Shown here: positions 11,620 through 23,969 of the stretch, in pieces | Numbering within the stretch: the first letter of the stretch is position 1 | How the letters are laid out: the number at the start of each line of letters is the position of its first letter | Assembly: GCF_025370935.1 (NCBI RefSeq) | Contig: NC_133485.1 | Span: 8,336,734-8,400,733, forward strand | Source: Choristoneura fumiferana | Taxonomy: Eukaryota > Arthropoda > Insecta > Lepidoptera > Tortricidae | Reading direction: 5' to 3' | DNA: 64,000 nucleotides | Notes under the pieces: model-generated | Told to the model about the DNA's origin: nothing | The model's input: only the letters and a program-made list of their open reading frames with translations | Database searches by the model: none | Program-made: the position numbers and the translations under genes

Positions 11620-12281
11620 TTTTGTACCACATTCAAATACAACATGCTATCCGCAACTCCGTAGTCAGATTCGTACACGTTTTAAATTAGTTCCTTAATG
11701 AAAATTGTAGTTGTTTACATGCACCACTTGATTAACTACGAGGTTAGGACTGATTAAACTTTGTTGCGTGTTGCATCGTTTGATGGATCATTCGCGGCCA
11801 CTTACAAGGTGTGTAGCAAACATCTACAAGCATGACATAAATAAATTAGCTAACGGGGAAAATTGAGATGGTAAATAAGAAAAAAAAGAAAATAAGTTCG
11901 AAATAGTAAATTTAATGCAGTGATTATGAACGTTAAGTGAACTCAAGTACCTGACACTGTTGACAAGTGGATGATGACAGTTGACAATTCTTTTCATTCA
12001 TTCATTCGGTCACTAATGTTGCCATTAAAAAAAAAGCAGCAAAACTATTCGAGTTATAGTTAAAATCGTTAGTTCACAAGATCTAAAGTTTTAAATTTTT
12101 ACAAACCGAAAGATTTAAAAAGAAATCGTCGTGAACGTCATCTTGACATTGACAAATTAGTTTGACAATCAGATTTAATTTTTTGGATAGCTCGGGTATT
12201 GTTTTCCGAGCTCTTTAATAATATTTAATTAATATAATCAATGGTAACTTGAATTAATCATAAAAACAAAAAGCACGTAAC
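11620..12281. promoter_or_regulatory. Divergent promoter region, EFCAB14-like / PIGO
   Basis: This holds the 5' flanks of isoform A (minus) and PIGO (plus). No TATA box at a convincing position was recognised. The segment 11960-12180 has several 'tgacagttgac'/'cttgacattgac' repeats. Shared regulation is inferred from the spacing only. Confidence 0.45.
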
Positions 12282-15200
12282 ATGAAAGAAAGATGGAATT
12301 TCATTTTGTATTTGCTCTGGTTTTCTTATTTGATTATGTCTGCCGTGTTCATGTTCGGCCAGGGCTTCCTTTTATCCCGCAAGACATTAAGCGATGTGAC
12401 TGAATGCGTGCCTTTGAAAGATTTCGGGTGCGATGGGCGGGAGTCGAACACGTCGCGGTCATCTTGCAGCGATGAGGAGAAGATCCGTCGTATTTTGTCT
12501 AATCCCGGTGCGCCGATCGTGTGCGCGCCTGGTCGGAACAGGGTTATGTTTGTGCTGGTTGACGCGCTGCGGTATGATTTTACGGAGTATGATGAGAAGT
12601 TGGTGAAGCCGCTGCCGTACCAGAACCGGATGCCGGTGTTCCGGGAGACGTTGGCGCGCTGGCCGGAGCGCGCGCGGCTCTTCCGGTTTATGGCGGACCC
12701 GCCCACCACGACGCTGCAGCGAGTGAAGGCGCTGGTGACCGGCTCGCTTCCAACCTTCATAGATATCAGTTCTAACTTTGCTGCTGTTGAGCTACAGGAA
12801 GACAATGTAGTTAATCAGGTAAAAGTCAACCAATTTTGTAATGTTTCAAACTATCACAATCTTCATTTATTATGGCCTATTTGTGAAACCTAGGTACTAA
12901 AATGACAGTCAAATGTCAAATGTAAAAATAATGTGGCCTGCATAAAACAAACAGTGCTGCTCTATGATTTCGGTTTCTGATATAATTGTAAATAATCAGT
13001 AAAAAAATATATTTTATGATAGCAAAAATAACATTAAAGCATTCAATATTCAACTTTCTATTTTGAAAATATAAATGCACTTTTAAGATAAAGTGATAAA
13101 ATCTAAGCACAGGTAAAAATACAGTGTTCATCACTTAGTACCAATGTAAAAAATCATAACACAGGGGGGCTCCTATAAAACTGGAAAAACGAAGTTCGTA
13201 TCGCACCATCCTTTCGCTCACGTATTAAACAAGATAAGCGTTAGCGGGATGGCAAAATACGAATTTCGAATTTTTCATTTCGTAGTAGGGCCAGATATGA
13301 CACAATGTCATTTGTGTTTTTCATATTTGACATTTGTTCGTTACTTTACTCGTATTGTGATTGGATGTGTTCAGTGCGTTTTCTTGTGTTATGGTATGTG
13401 TGTTTTTATGGTAAGCATTGAGGAGGATCGTACTTAAAATGAAATTGAAACTTAAAAATCAACATCTATAAAAAGTAGTAATATCTCCAAAATGGTTGCA
13501 TTTTTATTAGACCCATTTTACCTTTTCTAGAATGTCCTAAGTGCCCTACATGTTAGTATGTCACGGATCCTTTCATATCTTAATATTTTATACACATAGC
13601 ATATAACATAGGTACCTAACCTACAAAATCTTTTGGTGATAACCGGTTGTGGCACGTCACTATTTATGAGACGCAAAAAACAGGTAACACATGAAACATC
13701 ATTTTAGTATCTCGGATTAAAAAACAGACCATAGTTAGATATAAAGTAAAGTACAGTAGACAAAACAAACTGAGATGGGATCACAGCTATCTGTCTGAGT
13801 GGTGGAACAGTGTGATAAACCAAAGGTGATTCCTAATTCCTGGGGTTGAAAAAAACACAGAAGCATTGTTATTATCTGTCTATATGTATTCGGCCAGCAA
13901 CCCCTTACTTCCCTGCCTCTTTAGTAATGTACTACCTATTGTTTGACTATCTTTATCTCCAGAATTCCTCGTTTACCAATGTTTCACTGATTTGACTAAG
14001 ATATTAATGTCATCAAATGCAAATGCCAATTGTTTTATATTACATTACAGTTGCACAAAAATGGAGGAAAGGCAGTGCTACTCGGAGATGACACCTGGGC
14101 TCGCATCATACCTAAACGGTGGATGAGATCTCATGCATTATATTCTTTCCACACTTGGGACCTAGATACTGTTGATATAGGTAAACAATTCAATTAAAAA
14201 TTTATTAAATTTAGGACTCATAGGATATAAATAATAAAGTAGAGTTAGTAAGTATATATTATTTAAAAATCAAGGGTTTAAATTTTATTGAAATAAATGG
14301 AACACAAAAATTCATTAAATGTAATTAGATTTGATACTTAACTCCTTTCAAACCTACTTTTAGTCCAAAGGAATTTGTATAAAATACTTGTTTAATTTTA
14401 CAGAAGTGGACTCAAGAATATTTGATGAAGTGAAACAAAAGGACTGGGATCTCCTGCTAGCCCACTATTTGGGAGTAGACCATGCAGGCCACAGATATGG
14501 TCCCAACCATCCAGAGATGACTAGAAAACTTGAAGAAACAAATGCAAGATTGCAAAAGTTGATAGAAATGCTGCCACCCGACGTGCTGCTTTTCGTTGTG
14601 GGTGACCATGGCATGACTGAAACAGGTATTAGATTATTTACTTCACTCATTTGATCAGATAAGATACTATTTTTTATCTGATAGGAGTTAATTCATTATA
14701 TTTTAGTTTCTGTTTCTGTGTCATATTCTTACTAATATTAGTAATATTATAAATGTAAAAGTGTGATTGTTATTTTTTTATGTTAGAGAGGCCAGACAAA
14801 CGAACTAGTGGGTCACCTGATGTTAAGTGATCACCACTGTCCATAGACACCCGCAGCGCTTTACGCGATGCCAGTGCGTTGTTTGTTTCTTTTGCTATCA
14901 CGTCTTAACTACTGAACCAATTACCATGAAATTTAACTTAGGTACAGACCAGAAAAATAATAGCATAACTTTCATCTTGAAAAAATTAGTTGTTCCCAAG
15001 GGCGCGCAAGAAAAGAATCCTTCCTACGCAAAGTGGCGGATAATAGCTAGTTAAAATATAAATGGGTAACTTAGAAAGTACAGTTTTTTAATTAGTATAG
15101 CATTATCTCAATGAGTGTCTCAATGATACCTTGTGTATGAAGTAAGGTGATATAAAATACATATTAGTTTCACATAAAAGAAGAATCAGTTCATGTTTTA

Positions 15201-18200
15201 TAAAAAATAATGTTGCCTTTATCCTTACCATAAACATACTTTAAAATGCCTGCCATTTATTTTCGTATGTAAATTTTAAATGAAAGATATTTCCAATTGA
15301 ATAAATAAATCAATTTCACATTGTTTTAGACTCACATGAATGGAAAGATGGTTGGTATTCAGCATTAGGCTTGCACATAGTCTGATTGTTTTGGTCATGC
15401 TATTGGTATTTGATAACAGTTTTGTTGCATAGAGCTAACTTTTCTACTTTATGTGTGATTCTAAAACACATTTTTGTGAGGTTGATGATATCCCAATTAT
15501 ACTTAAAAACCCTTTATAACCTTAATAGCACTACAAAACGCTTTGTTAAAGCTTGACTGCATTACAAGTCAATATTTCACAGTCATATTCTCGACATAGA
15601 AAATTCAAGCGACAAACGTAATTTATGTGGCGAAAAGTTGATACAACACATTTTCATATTGCACTATTTTGTTTCTCATTCCTCTGTTGTTGCTCAGTTT
15701 CAATCTCATCTCAGTTTATCCCGATAGTTTGTCTGTGAAATATTAAAATTTTTGTCAGTACAACTTGAATAAGAATCAATATGCATGTCTTCACTTATAG
15801 TTTCAGTCATGTGTAAGTGAAACTTGATATTACCTCCTTATCCTTATATACCTATCCATCCTGGACCTGACAATACTCTCATAGTTCATGGTTACAATAG
15901 GCGACCATGGCGGCGAAAGTAAAGCGGAGCGTACGGCAGCTTTCTTCGCATACCGTGGCGCAGGATTCTCTGGTGTGGGCGATTCTACGATTGGGATTGA
16001 GGTGCAACAGACTGATTTCGCACCAACTCTAAGCGCGGCTCTTGGATTGCCACCGCCCGCGCCGTCGTTGGGAAACCTACTGTTGCCAGTGCTACCGAAG
16101 ACATCAGTGCCTGTGTCATTGTTGCAGATGACCAATACGCTTAAACAGGTATACTTAGGACATTGACATGCGATTTGTTAAGTTTACTTACTTGTAATTT
16201 TTTGCTAAAGGACGACTGATAAGAAAGTCGATGGCTATTGAAAAGAAGTCCTGTTTAAATAAATATACAAATGAAAATGAAATTATTATGTTTTTTTCAG
16301 ATAACACAATATTTAATTAGATATGGGGAAGAATCTCAGCAAGTGCCTCTTGATAGATTAGCACTTCTAATTAATTCAACGAGAGAACAAATGAGCAAAG
16401 CTGTTGCGGTCGAAACTGAAGAAGAACTCGATGTTTATTTGGCTGATGTTAAGTAGGTTTAATAAATGGTTTAAACTTTCAAAAACTATTTTTATTTAGT
16501 TAGAAAAGTACTTTATTTATTAAAGAGCTTTATTTGTTTCAGGGCACTGAGTGAAAACACGCGTAACGTTTTCCGAGAAGTCTGGGTGGAGTTTGACTCC
16601 TTGTCAATGTTGAGAGCTCTTCTTCTACTTCTTCTCGCCATATTTTTCAACTGGCTCATAACCGAGGGTCTTCCCATAGAGCGCGTCCCTTTAGTCTTCG
16701 CTAGTTCTTTCGTCCCAACCGGGTATGCTGCCATGGCCGTGTGCATATCTCTATGCTATACCGCGTATTCCTTTAAACTTATCGAAGACGTCGTGCATGC
16801 GATAATCTTGAGCACTGGTTTAGCTTCAGGTGCAATTACTAGCGCGTTAGTTATAATGCATTGGGACGGTATAACCCAAAGGTGGTACGAAGGTCGTTCT
16901 TTGTTTTATGAGCGATTCGCTAGAGGCGCTCTAGTGGCTTCCGCGGCCGTATTAGTATCGAATAGTTATATTATCGAAGAGGGCGCGGGTCTGTCCTTTT
17001 TGGCGTTGAGCGTGTTAGGTTTGATGGCGTGGAACGTGGGCACGTTGAAAGCTTTGGGTTTGTGGCTGGCTTTTGGAGGTGTGCTGGCTGCTACGAGGAA
17101 CTATCGGGGGTGCAGGGAGGAGCAGGGTGATTGTTGGACGGCGGGGGGAGGGGTTGTGACTGGGCAGGCATCGCGGGCAGCTTTGGTTCTCGCTTTGGGT
17201 GCGACTGCAGCGGTAGTGGCCGTGGCGCGCCGGTACGTTGGCTGGCGCGGGCACGGGGTGGTCGTTGCTGGTTTACTCGCCTGCGGGCACTGGGCTGTCG
17301 GTTGGGGTTCCCTCGGCTCTCCCAGTAGGTCTCGCCTCCTCGCTCGCTGTTCGTGGGTGGTTTTAATCGGCATGTTCGCTCTCCTCTGGCGTCGAGAACG
17401 TGACTCCACGGTCGTCCTTCTCGTGTGCAGTTTGTTAATCTACATCGCGAATACTTTGGTGCTCGGGGCGGCGTACGCGCCTGCCGCCGCGCTGGCGCTG
17501 GTGTCTGGGTTCCTGGCTCTGAACATCGTGTCCTTGTTGAAGACTGATGGGACTTCGAAATCTTGTAAGTGGAAATTTTGTTGCGAAAAAGATACATCGG
17601 TAAATGTATAACATATTTAAAGGTATGCAATATATTAGGCGTATCTGTAGGTAGATTCATTAATTTCATTATCAATGGCAATCATGACATACGGATCTGA
17701 GACAGACAGGGTCAGAAGGTTCTCGAATGGCGTCCGCGGACCGGGAGACGAGCTGTCGGTAGGCCTCCAACAAGATGGAGTGACGACCTGGTTAAGATCG
17801 CGGGATTGCGGTGGATGCGGAAAGCACAAAATCGGTCTGAGTGGAGAGCCTTGGAGGAGGCCTATGTCCACCAGTGGACGTCTTTCGGCTGACATGATGA
17901 TTATCAACGGTGCGAATGTTTAATAGGGTGGCAAAAGAGCAAGTGAGGGACGTTAATAATAATGGCATAACACTGAACTGGCATAATAATAAATTCGTAT
18001 AATAAAAACATTACTAATTATCACTTTAATTTAGATAAAATGAATTGGCATAATTAGATAGGTTAGGGCAAAACCGATTGGGTTAGTTTGTAAGGTTTTT
18101 TTTGTAACTGAACGACATTCGATTTATTTTCGCATAGTTGACTTTTCAGATCAATTTGAGTAAATTTTATATTTATATTTTTTAATTAACTGCAGAGTAA

Positions 18201-21200
18201 CTTTATGCTTAAAGTTATGTATGACAATTTACATAATGCGCATTAACATAATGGCGAATTAATAAGTACGCAAATAACGTTATGCCAATTTGAATTAGGA
18301 ATATTACGTTATGCATGCCGCCGTGGCGTGTGCTCCGGGAGGAACGGCTACGGATTAGCCCGAAACATGTCCAGCTAAACTAAAACGCGAATTATCCGGG
18401 TTTATTTCATTATGAGTGAGTCCCACGGTAGTTATAGACCTTATAATTTCCAACCCTGGTTGCAGCTCTGACGACCCGTTGCAACTCGAGCGTGGCGTGC
18501 GCTTGGGCGCTGTTGGCGTCGTACCACTTCTACGGCACGGGCCACCACGCGACGGTGGGCCACGTGCGGTGGGCGCCAGCCTTCCACGCCGGGGACCCCA
18601 ACTACACAGTCGCCGGGCACCAAATCATGGCTACGTTCGTGCTGCTCGAGTGCTTCGGTGAGGACTCAACTTTTTACATCAGTACTAGTTGTTGCTGTTG
18701 AGACGTCCTAGCTTAATGGATTGACCTATGGTCTCTCAAGCAGAGGGTCATGGGTTCGGGCCTGCGCCTGGATTGGGGGCTCTGAGTTTTTCTCTAAATT
18801 TCATCATCATCAGCCAGAAGACGTCCGTCCATTGCTGAACGAAGGATGCCCCTTCGAACGACACAATGAACGATAACTCTCCACTTTCATCCACCGATAC
18901 CATCCAGCGCTCAAGATGTGCGTTCCACTTATAACATTCGCCTACATCGCCCGCGGCCTGTTAACGTTAGTAGAACGGCAATGAGGGCTACCGTTATCGC
19001 GCTCACCAGTTGGCGCCACTGTAGACAAAGGACCTGCCTGAAATATAGTGGTTAGTTTGTTATTACGGGCGTGAAAACAAAATTTAAATTTAAATGATAT
19101 TGAATACCTTAAAACCGTGCCATAAAAATATCGAGCATGTGTTGCGAAGTCCCGTTTTGTTCGAAAAAAAGGAGGACAAAGGTTTCCGCAAACAAAATAT
19201 TCACAAAATTATTTTAATTATAAATAAACCCGCGTAGCTCACTCAAAAACAGTGACATTTGACATTTCGGAGACCACTCGCTACACTAGCGCCTCTAGTG
19301 GCGAATTCATACGCGATAGCCCTCATTTCACCGGTTGCGGTCGTGGGCGTGGCGGACGATTAGTGGAACGTACCCATAGTGTCGTAGCTCATTGTCGAGG
19401 TTGGTAACACTTGGTCGCAGGCATGCCGCTGCTGTTCGGCGCGGCGGCGCCGCTGCTGGCGCTGTGGGGACGCGGCGCGGCGGCGAGCGCGCGCTCGCAG
19501 CTGGCCGCCGTGTTCTCGCTTTGCCTCAAGTTTGCGCTCTGCTTCGCCATCAGGGTAACTTCTACAAATCCTACTTCCTACCTTATATTATAAATGCGAA
19601 AGTTGGTGCGCGTGTATGTTTGTTATGTTACTTCTTCACGCTAAAACGGCTGGACGCATTTGGATGAAATTTGGTATGTAGATGGGTGTAGACCAAAAAG
19701 TTGCACACCGTTAAAGCCGCGTTAGCAAGTAGCTCTAATTTCCGTTAACTTTTTCCATTGTGACACGAAAATTATCCATACAAATGTAGTGTGCAACTTT
19801 TTGGTCTTCACCCAGATAGCCGGACGTCTGGAATAACACATTGGCTACTTTTATCCCGATATTTCCACAGGATAGGGATAAAATCTTTTCTTCCTTCTTT
19901 CTTTTTTTCCTTTTTGGTATCCTGCCGTGTCACCAAGTAACATAGTTTTAGTGCTACTTCTGGTCTTAGTTTTAGGTGGTACTTTTGGAGCCAAAATAAA
20001 CCTTTCATTCTTCTTTCTTTAAAATCTCGAAATAACAACCGTTGGGCTTAGAGTCATGAAATTTTGTACAGTTGTTCATAAAACAACCTCAATGAAGATC
20101 ACGGGATGGCCTAGTGGTTTGACCTATCGCCTCTCAAGCAGAGGGTCGTGGGTTCAAACCCCGGCTCGCACCTCTGAGTTTTTCGAAATTCATGTGCGGA
20201 ATTACATTTGAAATTTACCACGAGCTTTGCGGTGAAGGAAAACATCGTGAGGAAACCTGCACAAATCTGCGAAGCAATTCAATGGTGTGTGTGAAGTTCC
20301 CAATCCACACTGGGCCCGCGTGGGAACTATGGCCCAAGCCCTCTTCTTCTGAGAGGAGGCCTGTGCCCAGCAGTGGGACGTATATAGGCTGGGATGATGA
20401 AGATCACGATATAAATTTTAGGATTTCCCAGGGGAAATTTGTAAAATCCCGGAATTCCAATTGTAACTACCAGATCGAATAGTTTACGCGTGCGAAGCCG
20501 CGGGTAAACTCTAGTTTTAAAATAAATCCTACTAATATTATAAATATGAAAGTTTGTGAAGATGTTTGGATGTTTCTTACTCAATCACTTCTAAACCGCT
20601 GAACTGATTTGGATGAAATTCGGTATACAAATAGTTTGAGTCCCCGGGATAGGATAGTTTTAATCCCGGAAAATTGCATAGTTCTCCCGTGATAGCGATA
20701 AACAAATACTATGCGGACGGAGTCGCGGGCAACGGCTAGTAAATGAATAAATATCAAGGGACAATGCGGGCTACTTGACAGCTTGGATTTTACGAACGTT
20801 TGCATATAACACACCCGTGCTAAATTTCGTATCTCTGATCCTAGCGGTTGAGATCATCTGTGAAGTCGGGACAAAAAGTAGATCTCTAGCTATATACTAA
20901 ATGTCATCAAAATTCAAGCAGCTGTTTTACCTTAAGGGTTAACAAGCGTACCTACTCACAAACTTTCGCTATAAATGCTGTGTTATATTAGTAGGATTAG
21001 TTTGGCTCGCGTAAACCATCTGGCAGTCGAATTTAAATTCTGGGATTTTCCTAACAAATGAAGAATTCGTTTTGCGATCGTAGGGAAACTTACACTTCAA
21101 TTTGCTGATATAAACATTATGCTGCAGTCGTTCGCCTGCGCTCTCTCCGCCACCATCCACTGCCGTCACCTAATGATCTGGGGAGTGTTCACGCCCAAGC

Positions 21201-21301
21201 TGCTGTTCGAGAGCGCGGCTTGCGGCGCGGCCTTGCTGGGGACCCTCATCGGAGCCTCCCTCGCCGCCTGGCACCTCCCCGCGTCTCAGAGGAACAGCTG
21301 A
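12282..21301 (+). CDS. PIGO: PIGO, GPI ethanolamine phosphate transferase 3 (complete)
   Basis: PIGO adds phosphoethanolamine to the third mannose of GPI anchors in the ER, the bridge to the protein. Nine exons: 12282-12818, 14051-14180, 14404-14625, 15901-16148, 16301-16452, 16543-17564, 18466-18657, 19421-19554, 21128-21301. All have GT/AG borders, and the phases close to 936 aa. The start opens with a signal-anchor helix (NFILYLLWFSYLIMSAVFMF). The lumenal alkaline-phosphatase-type domain shows the metal and nucleophile landmarks: VLVDALRYDF, PPTTTLQRVKALVTGSLPTF, LLGDDTWARI, GVDHAGHRYGPNH and GDHGMTETGDHGGES. The last motif is assembled exactly across the exon 3/4 junction. Exons 6-9 encode a multi-helix membrane region with ASYHFYGTGHHATV and a C-terminal LMIWGVFTPKLLFESA, both characteristic of PIGO. 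It is somewhat shorter than the human protein (about 1,089 aa). A second partial copy lies at 57756-64000. Confidence 0.96.
12819..14050. other. PIGO intron 1
   Basis: AT-rich intron. The stretch 13175-13400 ('acgaagttcgtatcgcacca' ... 'gatggcaaaatacgaatttc') looks like a diverged interspersed repeat with inverted 'ttcgtat' blocks. No exon seen. Confidence 0.5.
14626..15900. other. PIGO intron 3 with a truncated interspersed repeat
   Basis: About 14740-14950 carries 'gaactagtgggtcacctgat' and 'aagtgatcaccactgtccat', members of a family also at 29447-29600. The remainder is AT-rich without exons. The same intron is present in copy 2 at 57858-59104. Confidence 0.65.
17565..18465 (+). repeat. 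PIGO intron 6 containing a 5'-truncated RTE-type LINE tail
   Basis: About 17675-17910 encodes, with one frame change, the C-terminus of an RTE-like reverse transcriptase: MTYGSET, then DDLVKIAGLRWMRKAQ, then EWRALEEAYVHQWTSFG and stop, followed by 'gatgatgatt'. This ending is common in lepidopteran RTE elements. From 17955 to 18300 follows AT-rich repetitive DNA with many 'cataatgg'/'ttatgc' blocks, and 18300-18440 contains 'gcccgaaacatgtccagct' and 'gtcccacggtagtt', echoed at 42320-42420. Confidence 0.75.
18706..18960 (+). repeat. tRNA-derived SINE, diverged
   Basis: The head resembles a tRNA ('ctctcaagcagagggtcatg', 'gggttcgggcc') and is followed by 'gctctgagtttttctc', 'catcatcatcagccagaaga' and 'cgtccattgctgaacgaagg', all standard pieces of lepidopteran SINEs. 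It lies in PIGO intron 7 and recurs in copy 2 from about 61887. Confidence 0.7.
19555..21127. other. PIGO intron 8, stacked retroposons
   Basis: It contains, in order: an element with inverted 'gggtgtagaccaaaaagttg' (about 19682) and 'caactttttggtcttcaccc' (about 19793); a retroelement tail (19910-20025); a SINE with perfect target duplication (20104-20398); and a repeat (20515-20745) beginning 'cctactaatattataaatat' with 'gaactgatttggatgaaatt'. The same stack is present in copy 2. Confidence 0.7.
20104..20398 (+). mobile_element. tRNA-derived SINE, full length, 10-bp target duplication
   Basis: The element begins 'ggatggcctagtggtttgac' with a tRNA-like A box and has a B box 'ggttcaaacccc'. 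It continues with 'gcggtgaaggaaaacatcgt' and 'gaggcctgtgcccagcagtg' and ends 'ggctgggatgat'. It is bounded by the perfect direct repeat GAAGATCACG at 20094-20103 and 20399-20408. It is a mobile element rather than a tRNA gene, because the tRNA part lacks a full acceptor stem. A partial reverse copy lies at 38394-38500. Confidence 0.92.
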
Positions 21302-23969
21302 CACAAGCACTAGGCACTGACATCTCACGTACTGTTGTCACAAAGTCGTGAATCTGACAGGTTTGGTGTTGGGTTAAATTATAGTGCAGAGCCCGTTCCA
21401 CTGCCTGGCTGTTTTATTGTAGGTAATTTAAAAAAAGTACTGTGCAGTCAAAGGCATAAATATCTATACTACAACCATAGCGTCAAATCTTATGCTTAGT
21501 GGCATAAAGGTGTATATTGTTGACGTTTTTATGACCTTGACTGTACTGTACCGCAGCGTATATAATCGTAACAAAAACCTAAAAGAAGGCATCTCAACTT
21601 GGATGTATCCCATTGGACTTCTAACGCCTACCGTTTTTAGTGTGACCTTTTTGAAACGGGTCATGATAAAATAGTAGTTATCAGAATGCCAGTGAAACCA
21701 TCGTCCGACTACGAGTATTTAGGCCTAGCTCTGGCTTTTCATGTAGTCATTTAACTTATGACGGAAGTACCAAAACGGTTTATACCCACTTGTCCAGACC
21801 ATTTACAAACAACCTGATGTGAAATTGTCCACTAGTCCACATTTGACGTTTGGGTGTAGACAAGTGGAAATAGCCCATCAGACCTAAGAGCATTGGTAAT
21901 TCGGTCCGACTAAGTGGCGGGGTTGTTACTGATCACTATATTACTATGATTTTTGTTTGGACTCTAATTGCTGTTGCTTCACCTGGGAATATTGATTAAG
22001 ATTTTACATTGTGAATGAGAATGTGTGCGAGTACAAAGTCAATATTTTTCGTCATACCAGGCTGTCGCATTTAACGTCTGTCAGATAATCTCACTCGGGC
22101 CAGGAAAAGACGTTAAATTGCAATCATTTCAATAGCGGTAGTAAAGAATGTCTTAAATCGCAAATTTATTGACTGCAATCAATGTCACAAATACCTGCGT
22201 TGCGCTGTAAGACATTTATTATTTAATCGCCCTAGGTCTGTAATTTTTTATAAATTATGAGTAGATATACCTTGCGCTTAATGGTTGTATTTATTGCCAG
22301 AGGAGGCATTTTATTTGAGTAAAAGTGTACATTTATAAACGTTATTCCTATGTAAATTAAGACGATAATTAACTGACACTGCCGTAGAGCCTGTTCATTG
22401 AAATTTGAAATGTTATTAATGTAGCGAAAATTTTGGATTTTCCTTTTAAATAATAATAAAGTAATGTAGCGATTGTAGATAAGTTTGTACATAACTTTAT
22501 TAATGAATATTGACGTGGAATCGGGTTTATAAATTGTTGTTACTTAAATACTCTTATTGTACAGTTAATGGTATTATAATTTAATTAGTGAGACTAACTA
22601 GTAAACATTATTTGCTGAACAAATTCTGTGCTATTCTATTATATCAAATCGCGGATGCCTGGTAAAGATAAGCAATGACCATTGGTGACTTTCAAGTCTA
22701 ACCTAGATTTACATTAAAACTGAGAATTACAAGGTGGAAAAGAGACTAGCAAAAGTGGGCAGAGGCATTATAAGAATTAAACCATAATAATATTTTTTCT
22801 AGCAACCTGTCATAAAACATTGTTATCTATGTACCTATTAATATACATATGACTTACAGACATTTGAATTCCAGAGTAGGTTATATTTGACTAAGGTATT
22901 AAGCCTGGCCGCTCATTATCAAATTTACACCCTGTTTAGTTACTGTTATTGTCGTCTTGTTCTGTCGAATTCGACCACATTATTTTTTTATGATTGGTAC
23001 AAAGACATGGTATGGTACAAACCAACCATTAGAGAAAATAATATTGTAGTTTTTTCTTAACATAAAGTTGTTGCGGTTTTAATTGGTTTCGAAGAACGTC
23101 TTTTTGTAGAAAGTATAAATAAATCGTACAATTTTACCAAATAGCAAAGTAGGTATTTGAAATCAATGACTTGTAAACATCATCTCGTCATTGTTAGCTA
23201 GTCATCAAGCCTTACATTATTTAGCAATATTGTTCAATTATTGTTTATACCATATTATGAGGAAGCCAATGTAGTGTCTTGATTTGTGTGCTTTATTTAC
23301 CAATGAAATTTTAAAAAGTATTATGTTTTTTTATGACTTTGAAATAAATGAGTTATTACAAAGTATTGGGAGTTTTGTTTAATTAAACAACAAAAATATG
23401 TATTTACATTTATTACTTAGGATTTGAAAAAAACTAGAAATGACTAATTAAAGTATTTATAGATACACATAATCATTCTGTGATAGATAATAGACAATAG
23501 TTCTATCTGAATGACATAGCAAATTCATTTATTCATCTTAATACTTTTAACCTCTTCGCCACCCCAGTCATCTAATCGTGAACTCGTGATAGCCAATGGA
23601 ATGCCTGACATGGCACTGTCATCTATACATTACCAACATCCAACTCGAAATTGATCCTTCTGCAATGGAACTAAAAATCAAGTTGATTTGTCGCTGGTTT
23701 TTCTGTGGCGTACAGAGCACGTCACTTCATTTGTTTTGTGGAGGTGAAAAGGTTAACTATAGTGAAGAAAAGGAAATCGCATTCACTAACATCCCCCATT
23801 CTAATTTCCAGCACCCTTTCTTGACACAAAATGATTGAATATGTATGTTGATATATATTATTTTAATATTTTTGATAACACAAGTTAAATCAAAAAGAAA
23901 AATTAGAGACCACTAGTCTGTGTTGTTGGAACATAATTTAGTTATGATATTGGAGTGACTAACTTATTT
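21302..23969. other. Intergenic region, convergent PIGO and GET3 ends
   Basis: It should hold both 3' UTRs. AATAAA is present at 22455-22460 on the plus strand, far from the PIGO stop, so the true poly(A) site is uncertain. No other gene was recognised; short ORFs (for example 21492-21674 and 23596-23838) resemble nothing known. Confidence 0.5.

Noticed and set aside
12326..12805. 159-aa minus-strand ORF
   Set aside because: Antisense shadow of PIGO exon 1.
17015..17681. Long minus-strand ORFs opposite PIGO exon 6 (up to 196 aa)
   Set aside because: They are shadows of a GC-rich coding exon, basic and low-complexity, with no splice or homology support. The same shadows recur in copy 2.
20104..20200. 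tRNA-like sequence with A and B boxes
   Set aside because: It is the head of a SINE with a 10-bp target duplication; there is no complete acceptor stem.
23596..23838. 80-aa plus-strand ORF between PIGO and GET3
   Set aside because: No start context, domain or repeat signal; typical chance ORF in 3' flanking DNA.
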